Assembly: GCF_045446075.1 (NCBI RefSeq) | Contig: NZ_JBJJBQ010000003.1 | Span: 310,001 to 374,000, forward strand | Direction of reading: 5' to 3' | Source of the DNA: Flavisericum labens | Lineage (GTDB): Bacteria > Bacteroidota > Bacteroidia > Flavobacteriales > Flavobacteriaceae | DNA length: 64,000 nt | Shown: one piece after another, positions 53,624-63,122 of the stretch | Layout: each line of letters opens with the position of its first letter | Position numbering within the stretch: position 1 is the first letter of the stretch | Program-made: the position numbers and the translations under genes | The notes under the pieces: generated by a model | Seen by the model: only the letters and a program-made list of their open reading frames with translations | The model's database searches: none | What the model was told of the DNA's origin: nothing

Positions 53624-54073
53624 ATGAGAAGGCCTTTGAGAAGTGTTGTTTTAGTGGTTCCTTTGATGTTGTTTTTTGTGAACATGACTTGCGATAAGAA
53701 TGATGATGCAGATAATTATAATGGAAGTTGTGACCAAATAACTATTGTCGATAGCGACATGTATAATAATTTAGAAACAGATTATTTCACATTTATTGAA
53801 GCAGAAATAGTTGATGATTGCTTGTATATTGAATTTGGTTCTTCTGGTTGCGATGGTAACTCTTGGAGGTTTAATTTAGTTGATTCTGGGGCTGTTGCTG
53901 AGTCGTTTCCTGAACAGCGGTATTTAAAATTTCAACTTAAAAATGAAGAAGCCTGTTTGGCTTATTTTACCAGAACGGTTTCGTTTGATTTAAAACCTAT
54001 TCAAGTTAGTGGAAGCAATGAAATCATTCTAAATATTGAAGGTTTTGAGCCTTCTCTAAAATATAAATACTGA
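53624..54073 (+). CDS. Small secreted protein, probable lipoprotein, unknown function
   Basis: 149 residues. An N-terminal hydrophobic segment (about 8-20) ends VNMTC, giving a possible lipidated Cys at 23, followed by Asp/Asn-rich residues. The rest is predicted beta-rich with three further Cys. No family is recognised. It is 17 bases before the LVIVD-repeat gene, and both encode envelope proteins, so they are probably one operon. Confidence 0.7.
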   Translation: MRRPLRSVVLVVPLMLFFVNMTCDKNDDADNYNGSCDQITIVDSDMYNNLETDYFTFIEAEIVDDCLYIEFGSSGCDGNSWRFNLVDSGAVAESFPEQRYLKFQLKNEEACLAYFTRTVSFDLKPIQVSGSNEIILNIEGFEPSLKYKY

Positions 54074-54090
54074 GTATAAATCCCATTGTT

Positions 54091-55329
54091 ATGAAATTGA
54101 AATACCTTTTTTTGTCTCTATTGGTTGTAATGTCCTTTTCTTGCGACACTAACGACGAAGATTACGAATTTGTGCAAGTGGCCACGCCACAGTTAATGAG
54201 TAAAACTGCGTTTAGGAGTTCGGTAAAGGTTGATGCTCCCCAAACTATTGAAAATATTGGGAAGATTTATGCCTATAAAGATTATATTTTTATAAGTGAT
54301 GAAGGTAAAGGGGTTCATGTTATTGACAACTCTAACCCTGAAGTACCAAACGCGGTTAAGTTTATAAAAATTCCTGGAAACGAAGATATTTCAGTAAAAA
54401 ACGACTTTTTATATGCCGATAGCGCAACCGATTTGGTGGTTTTTGATATTTCTGACATCAATAATGTTACTGTAGAGGGACGTTTGGAAGAAGTTTTTAA
54501 TGTCTATGATTACGCTGTTCCTCTTGAAGCCGAGGTGGTTGATTATGAAAAATTTAATTATGAAACCGATATCATTGTCGGTTGGACGATAACTACAGAA
54601 AGACGAAAAAAAGTAGATGAAAATGTTCTCATTGACGTAGCTATGGATGGCGGACGAGTGTTGAATGCTGCCGAGTCAACTACGGGTACAGGTGGTTCCT
54701 TGGCGCGTTTTCAAATTGTAGAGAATTATTTGTATGCCGTTGGTAATTATGAAATGGCCATTTTTAACATACAGGATTTATCTGAACCCGTGCTCGCAAA
54801 CACTCAATATGCAGGTTGGAACATTGAGACCATGTTTCAGTCTGATGGTTTCTTGTACTTGGGAAGCACAAACGGTATGTACATTTATAATTTAAACAAC
54901 CCGGCGTTTCCAGAATATGTTTCCGAATTTACGCATTGGGAGGGTTGTGATCCGGTTGTTGTCGATGGAGACTATGCTTACCTCACGTTGCGAGGAGGTA
55001 ATGATTGTGGCCAGTTGGAAAGCGTTCTGGAGATTATAGATGTAAGCGATAAATCAAAACCATCTCTAGTGGCAAGACACGAACTCGAAAATCCTTATGG
55101 TTTGGGTATAAAAAGCAATACATTATATGTGTGTGATGGAACAGCCGGGTTGAAATTATTCGATAAAACGGATCCATTGGCGGTGAGTATGCTAAATGCT
55201 TACAAAGATATTCAAGCTAAAGATGTTATTCCGTTAGAGGATAAATTGCTAATGATAGGAGGCAACACCCTTTATCAATACAGTTATGTTGAAAATGGTG
55301 TGGAATTGGTCAGTAGTTTTTCGTTATAA
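54091..55329 (+). CDS. LVIVD-repeat lipoprotein (beta-propeller-like)
   Basis: 412 residues with a lipoprotein signal ending SFSC (Cys near 18). The body has several repeats of about 45 residues with the pattern hydrophobic-V-x-D-I-S-D/N-P (VHVIDNSNPEVP, LVVFDISDINN, LEIIDVSDKSKP, LKLFDKTDP), typical of LVIVD-repeat proteins that fold as beta-propellers. They are surface or periplasmic proteins of unknown role. A terminator follows. Confidence 0.82.
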   Translation: MKLKYLFLSLLVVMSFSCDTNDEDYEFVQVATPQLMSKTAFRSSVKVDAPQTIENIGKIYAYKDYIFISDEGKGVHVIDNSNPEVPNAVKFIKIPGNEDISVKNDFLYADSATDLVVFDISDINNVTVEGRLEEVFNVYDYAVPLEAEVVDYEKFNYETDIIVGWTITTERRKKVDENVLIDVAMDGGRVLNAAESTTGTGGSLARFQIVENYLYAVGNYEMAIFNIQDLSEPVLANTQYAGWNIETMFQSDGFLYLGSTNGMYIYNLNNPAFPEYVSEFTHWEGCDPVVVDGDYAYLTLRGGNDCGQLESVLEIIDVSDKSKPSLVARHELENPYGLGIKSNTLYVCDGTAGLKLFDKTDPLAVSMLNAYKDIQAKDVIPLEDKLLMIGGNTLYQYSYVENGVELVSSFSL

Positions 55330-55356
55330 ACATCTAAATAGTTTTATTCTTTAGAT

Positions 55357-55387
55357 AAAATCCTGCTAGAATGCAGGATTTTTTTAT
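55357..55387 (+). terminator. Intrinsic terminator after the LVIVD-repeat gene
   Basis: AAAATCCTGC (55357-55366), loop TAGAAT, GCAGGATTTT (55373-55382) with further T's. Confidence 0.9.
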
Positions 55388-55454
55388 TAGTGCTTAGTGG
55401 TGGTTTTCAAAAAACAGTTACATTTATGCCTAAATAAAACTAACCAATTACCAA

Positions 55455-56225
55455 ATGGACTCATTCAACCGTTTGTTGCATAAAATTGAAAATGCAAAAC
55501 CTTTAGATTTCAGTACTATTTTTGACAACGTTATAGAACTCTTCAAGAAAGTTTGGCTAAAAGGTTTTTTGATGGTTCTAATTATGGTGGGTTTCGCCAT
55601 TGTCGTGGGAATTGTGTTTTCCTTAATAGGTTTGGCGCCCAACGACCAGCTTTTTTCAGACGGATTTAATCTTGAGGCTTATACTGAATTCTATTCATCT
55701 AGTATATTGCCAAGTGTGCCACAAAACATACTCACCACTACTGTTACGTTAGCATTGGTTTCTGCTTTTTATAGAATGTGCATTAAAATTGATTCTGGAA
55801 TAAACGCCGTTGAGGATTACTTTTATTTTTTCAAAAAAGAATATTTTTCCAAACTCTTAATGCTTGGTATTATCCATACGGGCATAGCTGCGTTGGCACA
55901 ACTTATGTTCTTTCTGCCGTACATCTATGTGCTGGTGCCCTTAGCTTATTTCGCCATTATTTTTGCCAATAACCCAGAGCTGAGTGAAATGGAAATTGTA
56001 AAGGCCAGTTTTAAACTAGGTAATAAAAAATGGCTGATAACCTTCGGAACCTTGTTGGTTGCTGGTATACTGGGTTTGCTTGGGCTTTTAGGTTGCGTAA
56101 TAGGAATGCTATTTACTATATCCATAGTTTATTTGCCTACATTTTTTATCTACAAAGAGGTTGTGGGGTTTGATGATACGAACGAAATAGATCAAATAGG
56201 GAATAACGACAATTTAGGTTATTAA
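55455..56225 (+). CDS. Multi-pass membrane protein, tandem paralogue 1
   Basis: 256 residues with about six membrane segments. It begins with an amphipathic region (LLHKIENAKPLDFSTIFDN) and ends with GFDDTNEIDQIG. The internal motif FKLGNKKWLITFG is shared with the next gene. No catalytic motif is visible, and I do not recognise a function. It lies 18 bases before its paralogue. Confidence 0.72.
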   Translation: MDSFNRLLHKIENAKPLDFSTIFDNVIELFKKVWLKGFLMVLIMVGFAIVVGIVFSLIGLAPNDQLFSDGFNLEAYTEFYSSSILPSVPQNILTTTVTLALVSAFYRMCIKIDSGINAVEDYFYFFKKEYFSKLLMLGIIHTGIAALAQLMFFLPYIYVLVPLAYFAIIFANNPELSEMEIVKASFKLGNKKWLITFGTLLVAGILGLLGLLGCVIGMLFTISIVYLPTFFIYKEVVGFDDTNEIDQIGNNDNLGY

Positions 56226-56243
56226 TAATAAATTCATATAAAA

Positions 56244-57020
56244 ATGAGCACGCTTGCTAGTTTAATTGAAAAATTAGAACATGCTAAAAAACTAGATTTT
56301 GGTAATATTTTCAATAAATCTATAGAACTTTTTAAGAAGGTTTGGGTTCAAGGTTTGGTTTCCTATTTGCTTTCAATGGTTTTGGCTCTTCCTTTATTTA
56401 TAGTTTTTTATGTGCCTATGGTTCTTTTAGGGCTAATTAGTCCAGAAACTTTTGAGGGTGATATTGATATAGATGGTGTAGGTGTCTTAATTATAATATT
56501 TGGAGCTTTGTTTTTTTTGCTTTTGTTCGTTGGAATGATAACGGTTTCCGTTGGTTTAAAAGCTGCTTTTTTTAGAATCATAAAAAACAAAGACTTAGGA
56601 CAGAATACAACTGATGATTATTTTTTCTTCTTTAAGAAAAGGTATTATAAAAAAACTTTTGGTCTAAGCCTTGTTGTTTTTGGAATTGTAATTTTAGCAT
56701 ACATTTTGTGTGTATTGCCTATTTTTTATGCAATTGTTCCTGTTTATTTTATTATTACATCTTATGCAATGAATCCAGATATTTCTAATTCTGATCTTGT
56801 GAAAATTGGATTTAAACTAGGAAATAAAAAATGGTTAATAACATTTGGTCTTTTATTTGTTGCGTGGTTGCTATCAACAGTTGTTGGATTTTTATTGTGT
56901 TTTATAGGTTTGTATGTAACACAACAATTTATAGATATACCAGTCTATCAAGTTTATAAAGAAGTTATAGGTTTCGATGACAAAAACGCCATCGACGAAA
57001 TAGGAGAACCAGTAGAATAA
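56244..57020 (+). CDS. Multi-pass membrane protein, tandem paralogue 2
   Basis: 258 residues, same layout as the preceding gene: KLDFGNIFNKSIELFKKVW at the start, about six membrane segments, FKLGNKKWLITFG near residue 190, and VYKEVIGFDDKNAIDEIG at the end. The two look like products of a tandem duplication and may act as a heteromer. The function is unknown. Its third-position AT content looks higher than in its partner. Confidence 0.72.
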   Translation: MSTLASLIEKLEHAKKLDFGNIFNKSIELFKKVWVQGLVSYLLSMVLALPLFIVFYVPMVLLGLISPETFEGDIDIDGVGVLIIIFGALFFLLLFVGMITVSVGLKAAFFRIIKNKDLGQNTTDDYFFFFKKRYYKKTFGLSLVVFGIVILAYILCVLPIFYAIVPVYFIITSYAMNPDISNSDLVKIGFKLGNKKWLITFGLLFVAWLLSTVVGFLLCFIGLYVTQQFIDIPVYQVYKEVIGFDDKNAIDEIGEPVE

Positions 57021-57131
57021 AATTTAAATTTTCAATAAGAAAGCCTGTTTTAGAAGCCTGATGTGCAATTTTTTTTATTTAGTTTATACACAGATAATCC
57101 ATAAAATGCTACAGATAAACTTTTTTTGATA

Positions 57132-57139
57132 TACATTTG
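57132..57139 (+). promoter_or_regulatory. -7 element of topA
   Basis: TACATTTG matches TAnnTTTG exactly, 20 bases before the topA ATG. No clear -33 element is visible. Confidence 0.55.
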
Positions 57140-57158
57140 TAGCTTCAAAAAGTGAAGT

Positions 57159-59663
57159 ATGGCGAAGAATTTAGTGATAGTAGAGTCACCTGCAAAGGCA
57201 AAAACCATTGAAAAATTTCTTGGTAAAGATTTTAAGGTTGAGTCTAGTTTTGGGCATATAGCCGACCTGCCTTCGAAGGAGTTAGGGGTTGATGTTGATG
57301 GTGATTTCAAACCCAAATATGAAGTTTCAAAGGATAAAAAGGCAGTAGTAAAAAAGTTAAGAGATTTAGCTAAAAAAGCAGAAATAGTTTGGCTAGCAAG
57401 TGATGAAGACCGCGAGGGAGAGGCCATTGCATGGCACTTAGCGGAGACTTTAAAGCTCGATAAAGACAAAACCAAACGTATTGTTTTTCACGAAATAACA
57501 AAATCGGCTATACAAAAGGCCATTGAAAACCCAAGAGGGATTGATTACGATTTGGTTGATGCACAGCAAGCACGCCGTGTGTTGGATAGAATTGTAGGTT
57601 ACGAACTGTCTCCCGTTTTATGGAGAAAAGTTAAAGGTGGCCTTTCTGCTGGAAGGGTGCAGTCGGTTTCTGTTAGATTGATTGTTGAGAAAGAAAGAGA
57701 AATTGAAGGATTTACATCTGTTGCCTCATATAGAATTGATGCCGAGTTTTCAAATGAAGATGGCCAGACTTTTAAAGCTAAACTTCCAAAGAATTTTTCA
57801 AATAAAGAAGAGGCTCAAAAATTCTTGGAGAAAAATGCCAAAGCTGATTTTAACGTTGCCGAGTTAACCAAAAAACCAGCTAAAAAATCACCAGCAGCAC
57901 CATTTACAACTTCAACATTACAACAGGAAGCTTCGCGTAAATTATATTTTTCGGTAAGTAAAACCATGACGATGGCACAACGCCTATACGAAGCAGGTTT
58001 AATTACTTATATGAGAACCGATAGTGTGAATTTATCGGATGAGGCTAGAAAAGGAGCCGAAGCCGAAATTAAAGATGCTTTTGGCAATGAATATAGCCAA
58101 CCACGAAATTATACAGGAAAATCTAAAGGTGCACAAGAAGCTCATGAGGCTATTCGCCCTACAAATTTTGCGATGCATTCGGTAAATATTGATAGAGATC
58201 AAGCGCGTTTATACGATTTAATTTGGAAACGTGCCATAGCATCGCAAATGAGCGAAGCCAAATTGGAACGAACAAATGTTAAAATAAGCGCATCAACGCA
58301 CAATGAAACGTTTACGGCAAACGGAGAGGTGATTACTTTTGATGGGTTTTTAAAGGTGTACCTAGAAGGTACCGACGACGAAGATGTTGAACAAGACGGT
58401 ATGTTGCCGGCAATGAAAGTTAATGAGGCATTGCTGAACAGCTACATCACAGCAACAGAGCGTTACACGCGTCCACCAGCTCGATATACTGAAGCGTCTT
58501 TGGTGAAAAAATTAGAAGAATTAGGTATTGGTCGTCCGTCAACATATGCGCCAACCATTTCAACCATTCAGAATAGAAATTATATAGAAAAGGGCAGTGT
58601 AGATGGCGTAGAACGAAACTATTCTCAACTCAAATTACAGGATGGAGTAGTAAAAGATAAAATGCTATCTGAAAAAGTGGGCTCTGATAAAGGAAAATTA
58701 GTACCAACGGATATCGGAATGATTGTTACCGACTTTTTAGTAAATCACTTTGATGCCATATTAGATTACAATTTTACAGCAAAAGTTGAGGCTGATTTTG
58801 ACGAAATTGCTGAGGGTAACGAGGATTGGACAAAAATGATGAAGTCTTTTTATAAAGGTTTCCATCCTGTTGTTGAAGATGTAAAGGAAAATGCTGATAG
58901 AGAATCTGGTGAGCGCATTTTAGGTAAAGACCCCAAAACAGGCAAACAGGTTAGTGTGCGTTTGGGAAGATTCGGGCCAATGGTCCAAATAGGAACGGTT
59001 GACGATGAAGAGAAGCCACAATTCGCCAGTTTAAGCCCAGACCAGCAACTTAATACCATTACCTATGAAGAGGCTATGGATTTATTCAAGCTTCCAAAAC
59101 AACTTGGAGAGTACGAAGGTGAGCCCGTTGAGGTCAATAATGGACGATACGGTCCTTTTGTTAAGTTTGGAAAAGCATACGTGTCGTTACCAAAAGGAAC
59201 TGACCCGCTAAGTGTAGAGTTGGATGATGCCATTGTTTTAATAAAAGAAAAGCAAAAAGCCGATGCACCTATATATATGTATAAAGATTTACCGGTGCAA
59301 AAAGGTAAAGGCCGTTTTGGCCCGTACATTAAATGGAACAATATGTTCATTAATGTGAACAAAAAATACGATTGGGATAATTTATCAGATGACGATATCG
59401 TTGAATTGATTGAAGATAAAATTCAAAAGGAAATAGATAAAGTCATTCACAATTGGGAAGAAGAAGGCATTCGTGTTGAAAAAGCTAGATGGGGTAGGCA
59501 CAACGTCATCAAAGGGAAAGTGAAAGTAGAATTAGCTAAAACCGTTGAGGTTAAAGATATGACGCTCGATGAAGCCAAAGCTATTATTGAGGCTAAAGCC
59601 CCAAAGAAGAAAGCGTCCAAAAGAAAAACTACAAAAAAGAAAACATCAGCAAAAAAGAAGTAA
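57159..59663 (+). CDS. topA: DNA topoisomerase I
   Basis: A type IA topoisomerase that relaxes negative supercoils. It has 834 residues: a TOPRIM domain (VESPAKAKTIEKFLG, ASDEDREGEAIAW), the catalytic Tyr in LITYMRTDSVN, GRPSTYAPT, and then C-terminal repeat domains of the GRFGP / GRYGP type, typical of Bacteroidota in place of zinc fingers. It ends in a Lys-rich tail. The arginase-like gene follows after 6 bases. Confidence 0.96.
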   Translation: MAKNLVIVESPAKAKTIEKFLGKDFKVESSFGHIADLPSKELGVDVDGDFKPKYEVSKDKKAVVKKLRDLAKKAEIVWLASDEDREGEAIAWHLAETLKLDKDKTKRIVFHEITKSAIQKAIENPRGIDYDLVDAQQARRVLDRIVGYELSPVLWRKVKGGLSAGRVQSVSVRLIVEKEREIEGFTSVASYRIDAEFSNEDGQTFKAKLPKNFSNKEEAQKFLEKNAKADFNVAELTKKPAKKSPAAPFTTSTLQQEASRKLYFSVSKTMTMAQRLYEAGLITYMRTDSVNLSDEARKGAEAEIKDAFGNEYSQPRNYTGKSKGAQEAHEAIRPTNFAMHSVNIDRDQARLYDLIWKRAIASQMSEAKLERTNVKISASTHNETFTANGEVITFDGFLKVYLEGTDDEDVEQDGMLPAMKVNEALLNSYITATERYTRPPARYTEASLVKKLEELGIGRPSTYAPTISTIQNRNYIEKGSVDGVERNYSQLKLQDGVVKDKMLSEKVGSDKGKLVPTDIGMIVTDFLVNHFDAILDYNFTAKVEADFDEIAEGNEDWTKMMKSFYKGFHPVVEDVKENADRESGERILGKDPKTGKQVSVRLGRFGPMVQIGTVDDEEKPQFASLSPDQQLNTITYEEAMDLFKLPKQLGEYEGEPVEVNNGRYGPFVKFGKAYVSLPKGTDPLSVELDDAIVLIKEKQKADAPIYMYKDLPVQKGKGRFGPYIKWNNMFINVNKKYDWDNLSDDDIVELIEDKIQKEIDKVIHNWEEEGIRVEKARWGRHNVIKGKVKVELAKTVEVKDMTLDEAKAIIEAKAPKKKASKRKTTKKKTSAKKK

Positions 59664-59669
59664 AAGCCC

Positions 59670-60836
59670 ATGAACTTTAATTTTCTCTCTCCGGTTTCAG
59701 ATTTAGTACTTGCACATAACGAGCTACTGTCTGCACAAGCATTGGGAAGAAAAATTAAAATTCATTCTGCCCAGAATGGAATTCCTGATTTAGAAGGTGT
59801 AGATGTTGCCGTTTTAGGGGTTATAGAAAACCGAAACGATGTTAACTATATTGGCGAAGAGTTTCAGTTGGATGAAATCCGAAAGGGATTTTACAGTCTA
59901 TTCCCAGGAAGTTGGAATACCACAGTTGCCGATTTAGGCGATATTAATAAAGGTGAAAGTGTTGAAGACACCTATTTTGCTTTAAAAGAAGCCATTGGTA
60001 TTTTAGTGAAGAAAAGGGTGATTCCGTTAATATTAGGTGGCTCGCAAGATTTAACCTATGCCAATTATCGGGCTTACGATTCACTAATTCCTATGGTAAA
60101 TATTGTTAATGTTGATGCTCAGTTTAATTTGGGTGATTCAACAAAACCTATTAAAAACAATAGTTTTGTGGGTAAGATTATTCTAGATAAGCCTTATAAC
60201 CTCTTTAATTATGCCAATATTGGCTATCAAACTTATTTCAATTCCCAGGAAGAAATAGATTTGATGGATAGCCTTTATTTTGAATCGTATAGGTTGGGAG
60301 AAGTTTCTAAAGATGTTACTATTGTTGAGCCCGCATTGAGAGATGCTCATATTGTGAGCATCGATTTGAATTCAGTAAAGAGTTCAGAAGTTAGTCTTAG
60401 GCAAAAATATTCTCCAAATGGTTTAGACGGAAAAGAAATTTGTGCTATTGCACGTTATGCAGGTATAAGTAATAAGGTAAGCTCTTTTGGGGTTTATGAA
60501 TACAAACCCTCCAAAGATGATGAAATGACAGCCATGTTGGTGGCACAAATACTTTGGTATTTCATTGAAGGTGTTAACTATCGAGTAAAGGACGACGATT
60601 TTTCGGATGATAGGAATTATAAAAAATTCATAACCTTGGTGGAAGAACAGGAGTTGGTATTTTATAAAAGCAATAAAACTGGAAGATGGTGGATAGAGAT
60701 TCCTTTTTTGGCAGAAGTTAATAATAAATTAAAAAGACATACGTTATTACCATGCATGCATCAAGATTATCTTGATGCGTGCAATAATAAAGTGCCAGAG
60801 CGTTGGTACAAGGCTTTTCGAAAGAACAGCGTCTGA
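59670..60836 (+). CDS. Arginase-fold protein with degenerate metal site (annotated elsewhere as formimidoylglutamase)
   Basis: 388 residues of the ureohydrolase (arginase/agmatinase/formimidoylglutamase) fold. In active enzymes two Mn ions are held by GGDHS, DAHxD and a DxD motif. Here these are GGSQD (123-127), Asp149-A-Gln151-F-Asn153 and Asp242-L-Asn244, so four of six ligands are changed, and hydrolase activity is unlikely. A C-terminal extension of about 80 residues is not part of the standard fold. It is 6 bases after topA and upstream of gldK, which suggests a link to gliding/T9SS or to topA expression. The role is unknown. Confidence 0.8.
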   Translation: MNFNFLSPVSDLVLAHNELLSAQALGRKIKIHSAQNGIPDLEGVDVAVLGVIENRNDVNYIGEEFQLDEIRKGFYSLFPGSWNTTVADLGDINKGESVEDTYFALKEAIGILVKKRVIPLILGGSQDLTYANYRAYDSLIPMVNIVNVDAQFNLGDSTKPIKNNSFVGKIILDKPYNLFNYANIGYQTYFNSQEEIDLMDSLYFESYRLGEVSKDVTIVEPALRDAHIVSIDLNSVKSSEVSLRQKYSPNGLDGKEICAIARYAGISNKVSSFGVYEYKPSKDDEMTAMLVAQILWYFIEGVNYRVKDDDFSDDRNYKKFITLVEEQELVFYKSNKTGRWWIEIPFLAEVNNKLKRHTLLPCMHQDYLDACNNKVPERWYKAFRKNSV

Positions 60837-60851
60837 TAGTAAAGTATAGTT

Positions 60852-60908
60852 AAACAGTCAATTTCATCGTTGAAACGCTGTTTTTTTACGATGAAATGTT
60901 ATTTTTTT
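60852..60908 (+). terminator. Two overlapping terminator-like hairpins between the arginase-like gene and gldK
   Basis: Hairpin 1: AAACAG (60852-60857) with CTGTTT (60878-60883) and inner TTTCA/TGAAA (60862-60866, 60871-60875), followed by T's to 60887. Hairpin 2: ATTTCATCGT (60861-60870) with ACGATGAAAT (60888-60897), followed by a T-run at 60902-60908. They share the left arm TTTCA, so only one can form at a time. Confidence 0.65.
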
Positions 60909-60992
60909 AGATAAAAAGTTGTTTTTTAAGAAATATATAAATATGTTTACCATCTCAAAATTGAAGCAAGAATAATTAACCTCGAGTTTTCT

Positions 60993-62360
60993 ATGGATAT
61001 GAAGAAGTTTATTTTATTAACCGCAGTATTGGCAATATTAACTAGTTGTGGCTCTAAAGATAGAGGCGAGCTGGTTGGTGTTAAAGGAAAAAAATGGCAC
61101 CCAGAAAAGCCATATGGAATGGAACTTATTCCAGGTGGTGCATTTATCATGGGTAAAGCCGATGACGATTTAGCAGGTGTGCAAGATGCACCGTCTAAAA
61201 CAGTTACAGTAAGAGCATTTTATATGGATGCTACCGAAATTACAAATAGCGAATACCGCCAATTTGTAAATTGGGTTAGAGATTCAATCGTTAGATACAA
61301 ACTAGCTGTTTTAGCAGATGAAGTTGGAAAAGTTCCAGATGATGGAGGTATTGGAGAGTATGCGTTTAAAGATGCAGATACAGCCAACATGTCTGTTTAT
61401 GAAAAATATATGTTCGAAAACTACACAGGTTTGGGACCAACAGGTTATGAAGGGCGAAAAATAAACAAAGATATCGAGTTGATTTTTGATACGGCCGATT
61501 ATCCTGACGAGTACTACACTGAGGTTATGGATACTATGTATTTGCCTATGGAAGAATCTTATAATGGTCAACGTACTTGGGATGTAACCAAATTTAAGTT
61601 CCAATACAGCCATATGGACATTCAAGAAGCGGCTAGAAATAGAGGTATTAAGCGTAAAGATGTTATTATAAAAGAAGAAATTGAAGTTTATCCAGATACA
61701 ACCGTTTGGATTAGAGACTTTGCTTATTCTTACAACGAGCCCATGCACAATGACTATTTTTGGCATGATGCATATAGTGATTATCCAGTTGTTGGAGTAT
61801 CTTGGGCTCAGGCCAAAGCGTTTTGTGAGTGGAGAACCATTAACAAAAACTCTTACCAAAAGTCTAAAAAAGGATCTGCTATGGTAAATACTTTTAGATT
61901 GCCTTCTGAGGCCGAGTGGGAGTATGCTGCCAGAGGCGGATTGCAAGCTGCAACGTACCCTTGGGGAGGGCCTTACACAAAAAGTGATAGAGGATGCTTT
62001 ATGGCAAACTTTAAACCTGTAAGAGGTGATTATGCAGCAGATCAAGCTTTATATACTGTAGAAGCAAAATCTTATGAGCCAAATGATTACAACTTGTATA
62101 ATATGGCTGGTAACGTAGCAGAATGGGTGAATGCATCATACGATCCTTCTTCATACCAATATACATCAACTATAAATCCAAGTGTGAATGATAACGACAA
62201 TCAGCGTAAAATTGTTCGTGGGGGATCTTGGAAAGATGTAGCATACTTTTTACAAGTAAGCTCGAGAGATTACGAATATGCTGATTCAGCAAGAAGTTAT
62301 ATAGGTTTCAGAACCGTTCAAGATTACATGGGGACACAAGTAACTAGCAGCGGAAAATAA
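60993..62360 (+). CDS. gldK: T9SS ring lipoprotein GldK (PorK)
   Basis: 455 residues with a lipoprotein signal ending LTSC (Cys near 20). The body is an FGE-sulfatase-like (SUMF1) fold with GGAFIMGKADDD, DATEITNSEYRQFV, GVSWAQAKAFCEWR, RLPSEAEWEYAARG, GNVAEWV and VRGGSW. GldK forms, with GldN, the periplasmic ring of the type IX secretion system under the outer membrane. The ATG at 60999 (MKKFILL) is an equally good start. It is the first gene of gldKLM(N). Confidence 0.95.
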   Translation: MDMKKFILLTAVLAILTSCGSKDRGELVGVKGKKWHPEKPYGMELIPGGAFIMGKADDDLAGVQDAPSKTVTVRAFYMDATEITNSEYRQFVNWVRDSIVRYKLAVLADEVGKVPDDGGIGEYAFKDADTANMSVYEKYMFENYTGLGPTGYEGRKINKDIELIFDTADYPDEYYTEVMDTMYLPMEESYNGQRTWDVTKFKFQYSHMDIQEAARNRGIKRKDVIIKEEIEVYPDTTVWIRDFAYSYNEPMHNDYFWHDAYSDYPVVGVSWAQAKAFCEWRTINKNSYQKSKKGSAMVNTFRLPSEAEWEYAARGGLQAATYPWGGPYTKSDRGCFMANFKPVRGDYAADQALYTVEAKSYEPNDYNLYNMAGNVAEWVNASYDPSSYQYTSTINPSVNDNDNQRKIVRGGSWKDVAYFLQVSSRDYEYADSARSYIGFRTVQDYMGTQVTSSGK

Positions 62361-62437
62361 TTTTTAATCAAATCAAAATCATAAACTAATTATTAACCTA
62401 CTTAAGTAAATCTACTTAAAATTTAAAACCGAAAATT

Positions 62438-63073
62438 ATGGTAAAGTCAAAAGCAAACAAGAAATTTATGAATATGGCCTATGGATTAGGAGCCGCAATT
62501 GTAATTGTTGGTGCACTATTCAAAATTATTCACTTCGAAATAGGCCCACTTACAGGTAACGTTATGTTAACCATTGGTCTGATAACCGAGGCAATTATAT
62601 TTGCTTTATCAGCGTTCGAACCTGTTGATGAAGATTTAGATTGGTCTTTGGTATATCCAGAATTAGCCGGAGGGCAATCAAGCAAAAGCGAATCAAAAGA
62701 AGATGCTCAAGGATTGTTATCTAAGAAATTAGACAACCTTTTAAAAGAAGCTAAAATTGATGGTGAATTAATCGCTAGTTTAGGCGACAGTATCAAAAAC
62801 TTTGAAGGAGCAGCTAAAAATATGTCATCTACAGTTGATTCAATTGAAGCGACTAAAAAATATGGTGAAGAATTGTCATTGGCCGCAGCACAAATGGAAT
62901 CTCTTAATGGCTTGTACAAAGTACAGTTAGAAAGCATTAATAAGCAGGCTGCTATTAATGAAGAGTCTGTAGAAAATGCTACTAAATTAAAAGAGCAAAT
63001 GCAATCATTAGCGTCTAATCTGTCATCATTAAATGGTGTTTACGGTGGTATGCTATCTGCTATGAACAAATAA
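62438..63073 (+). CDS. gldL: T9SS motor subunit GldL (PorL)
   Basis: 211 residues. Two N-terminal membrane helices (about 15-32 and 40-58) are followed by a cytoplasmic coiled-coil-like region. GldL and GldM form the proton-driven motor of type IX secretion and gliding. Charged residues reported as important in F. johnsoniae GldL can be found at matching positions: Lys29, His32, Glu51 and Glu61. It lies 77 bases after gldK. Confidence 0.95.
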   Translation: MVKSKANKKFMNMAYGLGAAIVIVGALFKIIHFEIGPLTGNVMLTIGLITEAIIFALSAFEPVDEDLDWSLVYPELAGGQSSKSESKEDAQGLLSKKLDNLLKEAKIDGELIASLGDSIKNFEGAAKNMSSTVDSIEATKKYGEELSLAAAQMESLNGLYKVQLESINKQAAINEESVENATKLKEQMQSLASNLSSLNGVYGGMLSAMNK

Positions 63074-63122
63074 TTAGGGGTTAATCCTAAATTTATTAAT
63101 TAACCAAAAACCTAATTAAAAC

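Noticed and set aside
59670..60836. Assignment as an active formimidoylglutamase of histidine degradation
   Set aside because: Most metal ligands are replaced and no hut genes are nearby.
61311..62045. 244-codon open frame on the minus strand
   Set aside because: It is antisense to gldK, which has a full FGE-type motif set on the plus strand. The shadow product has no recognisable feature.
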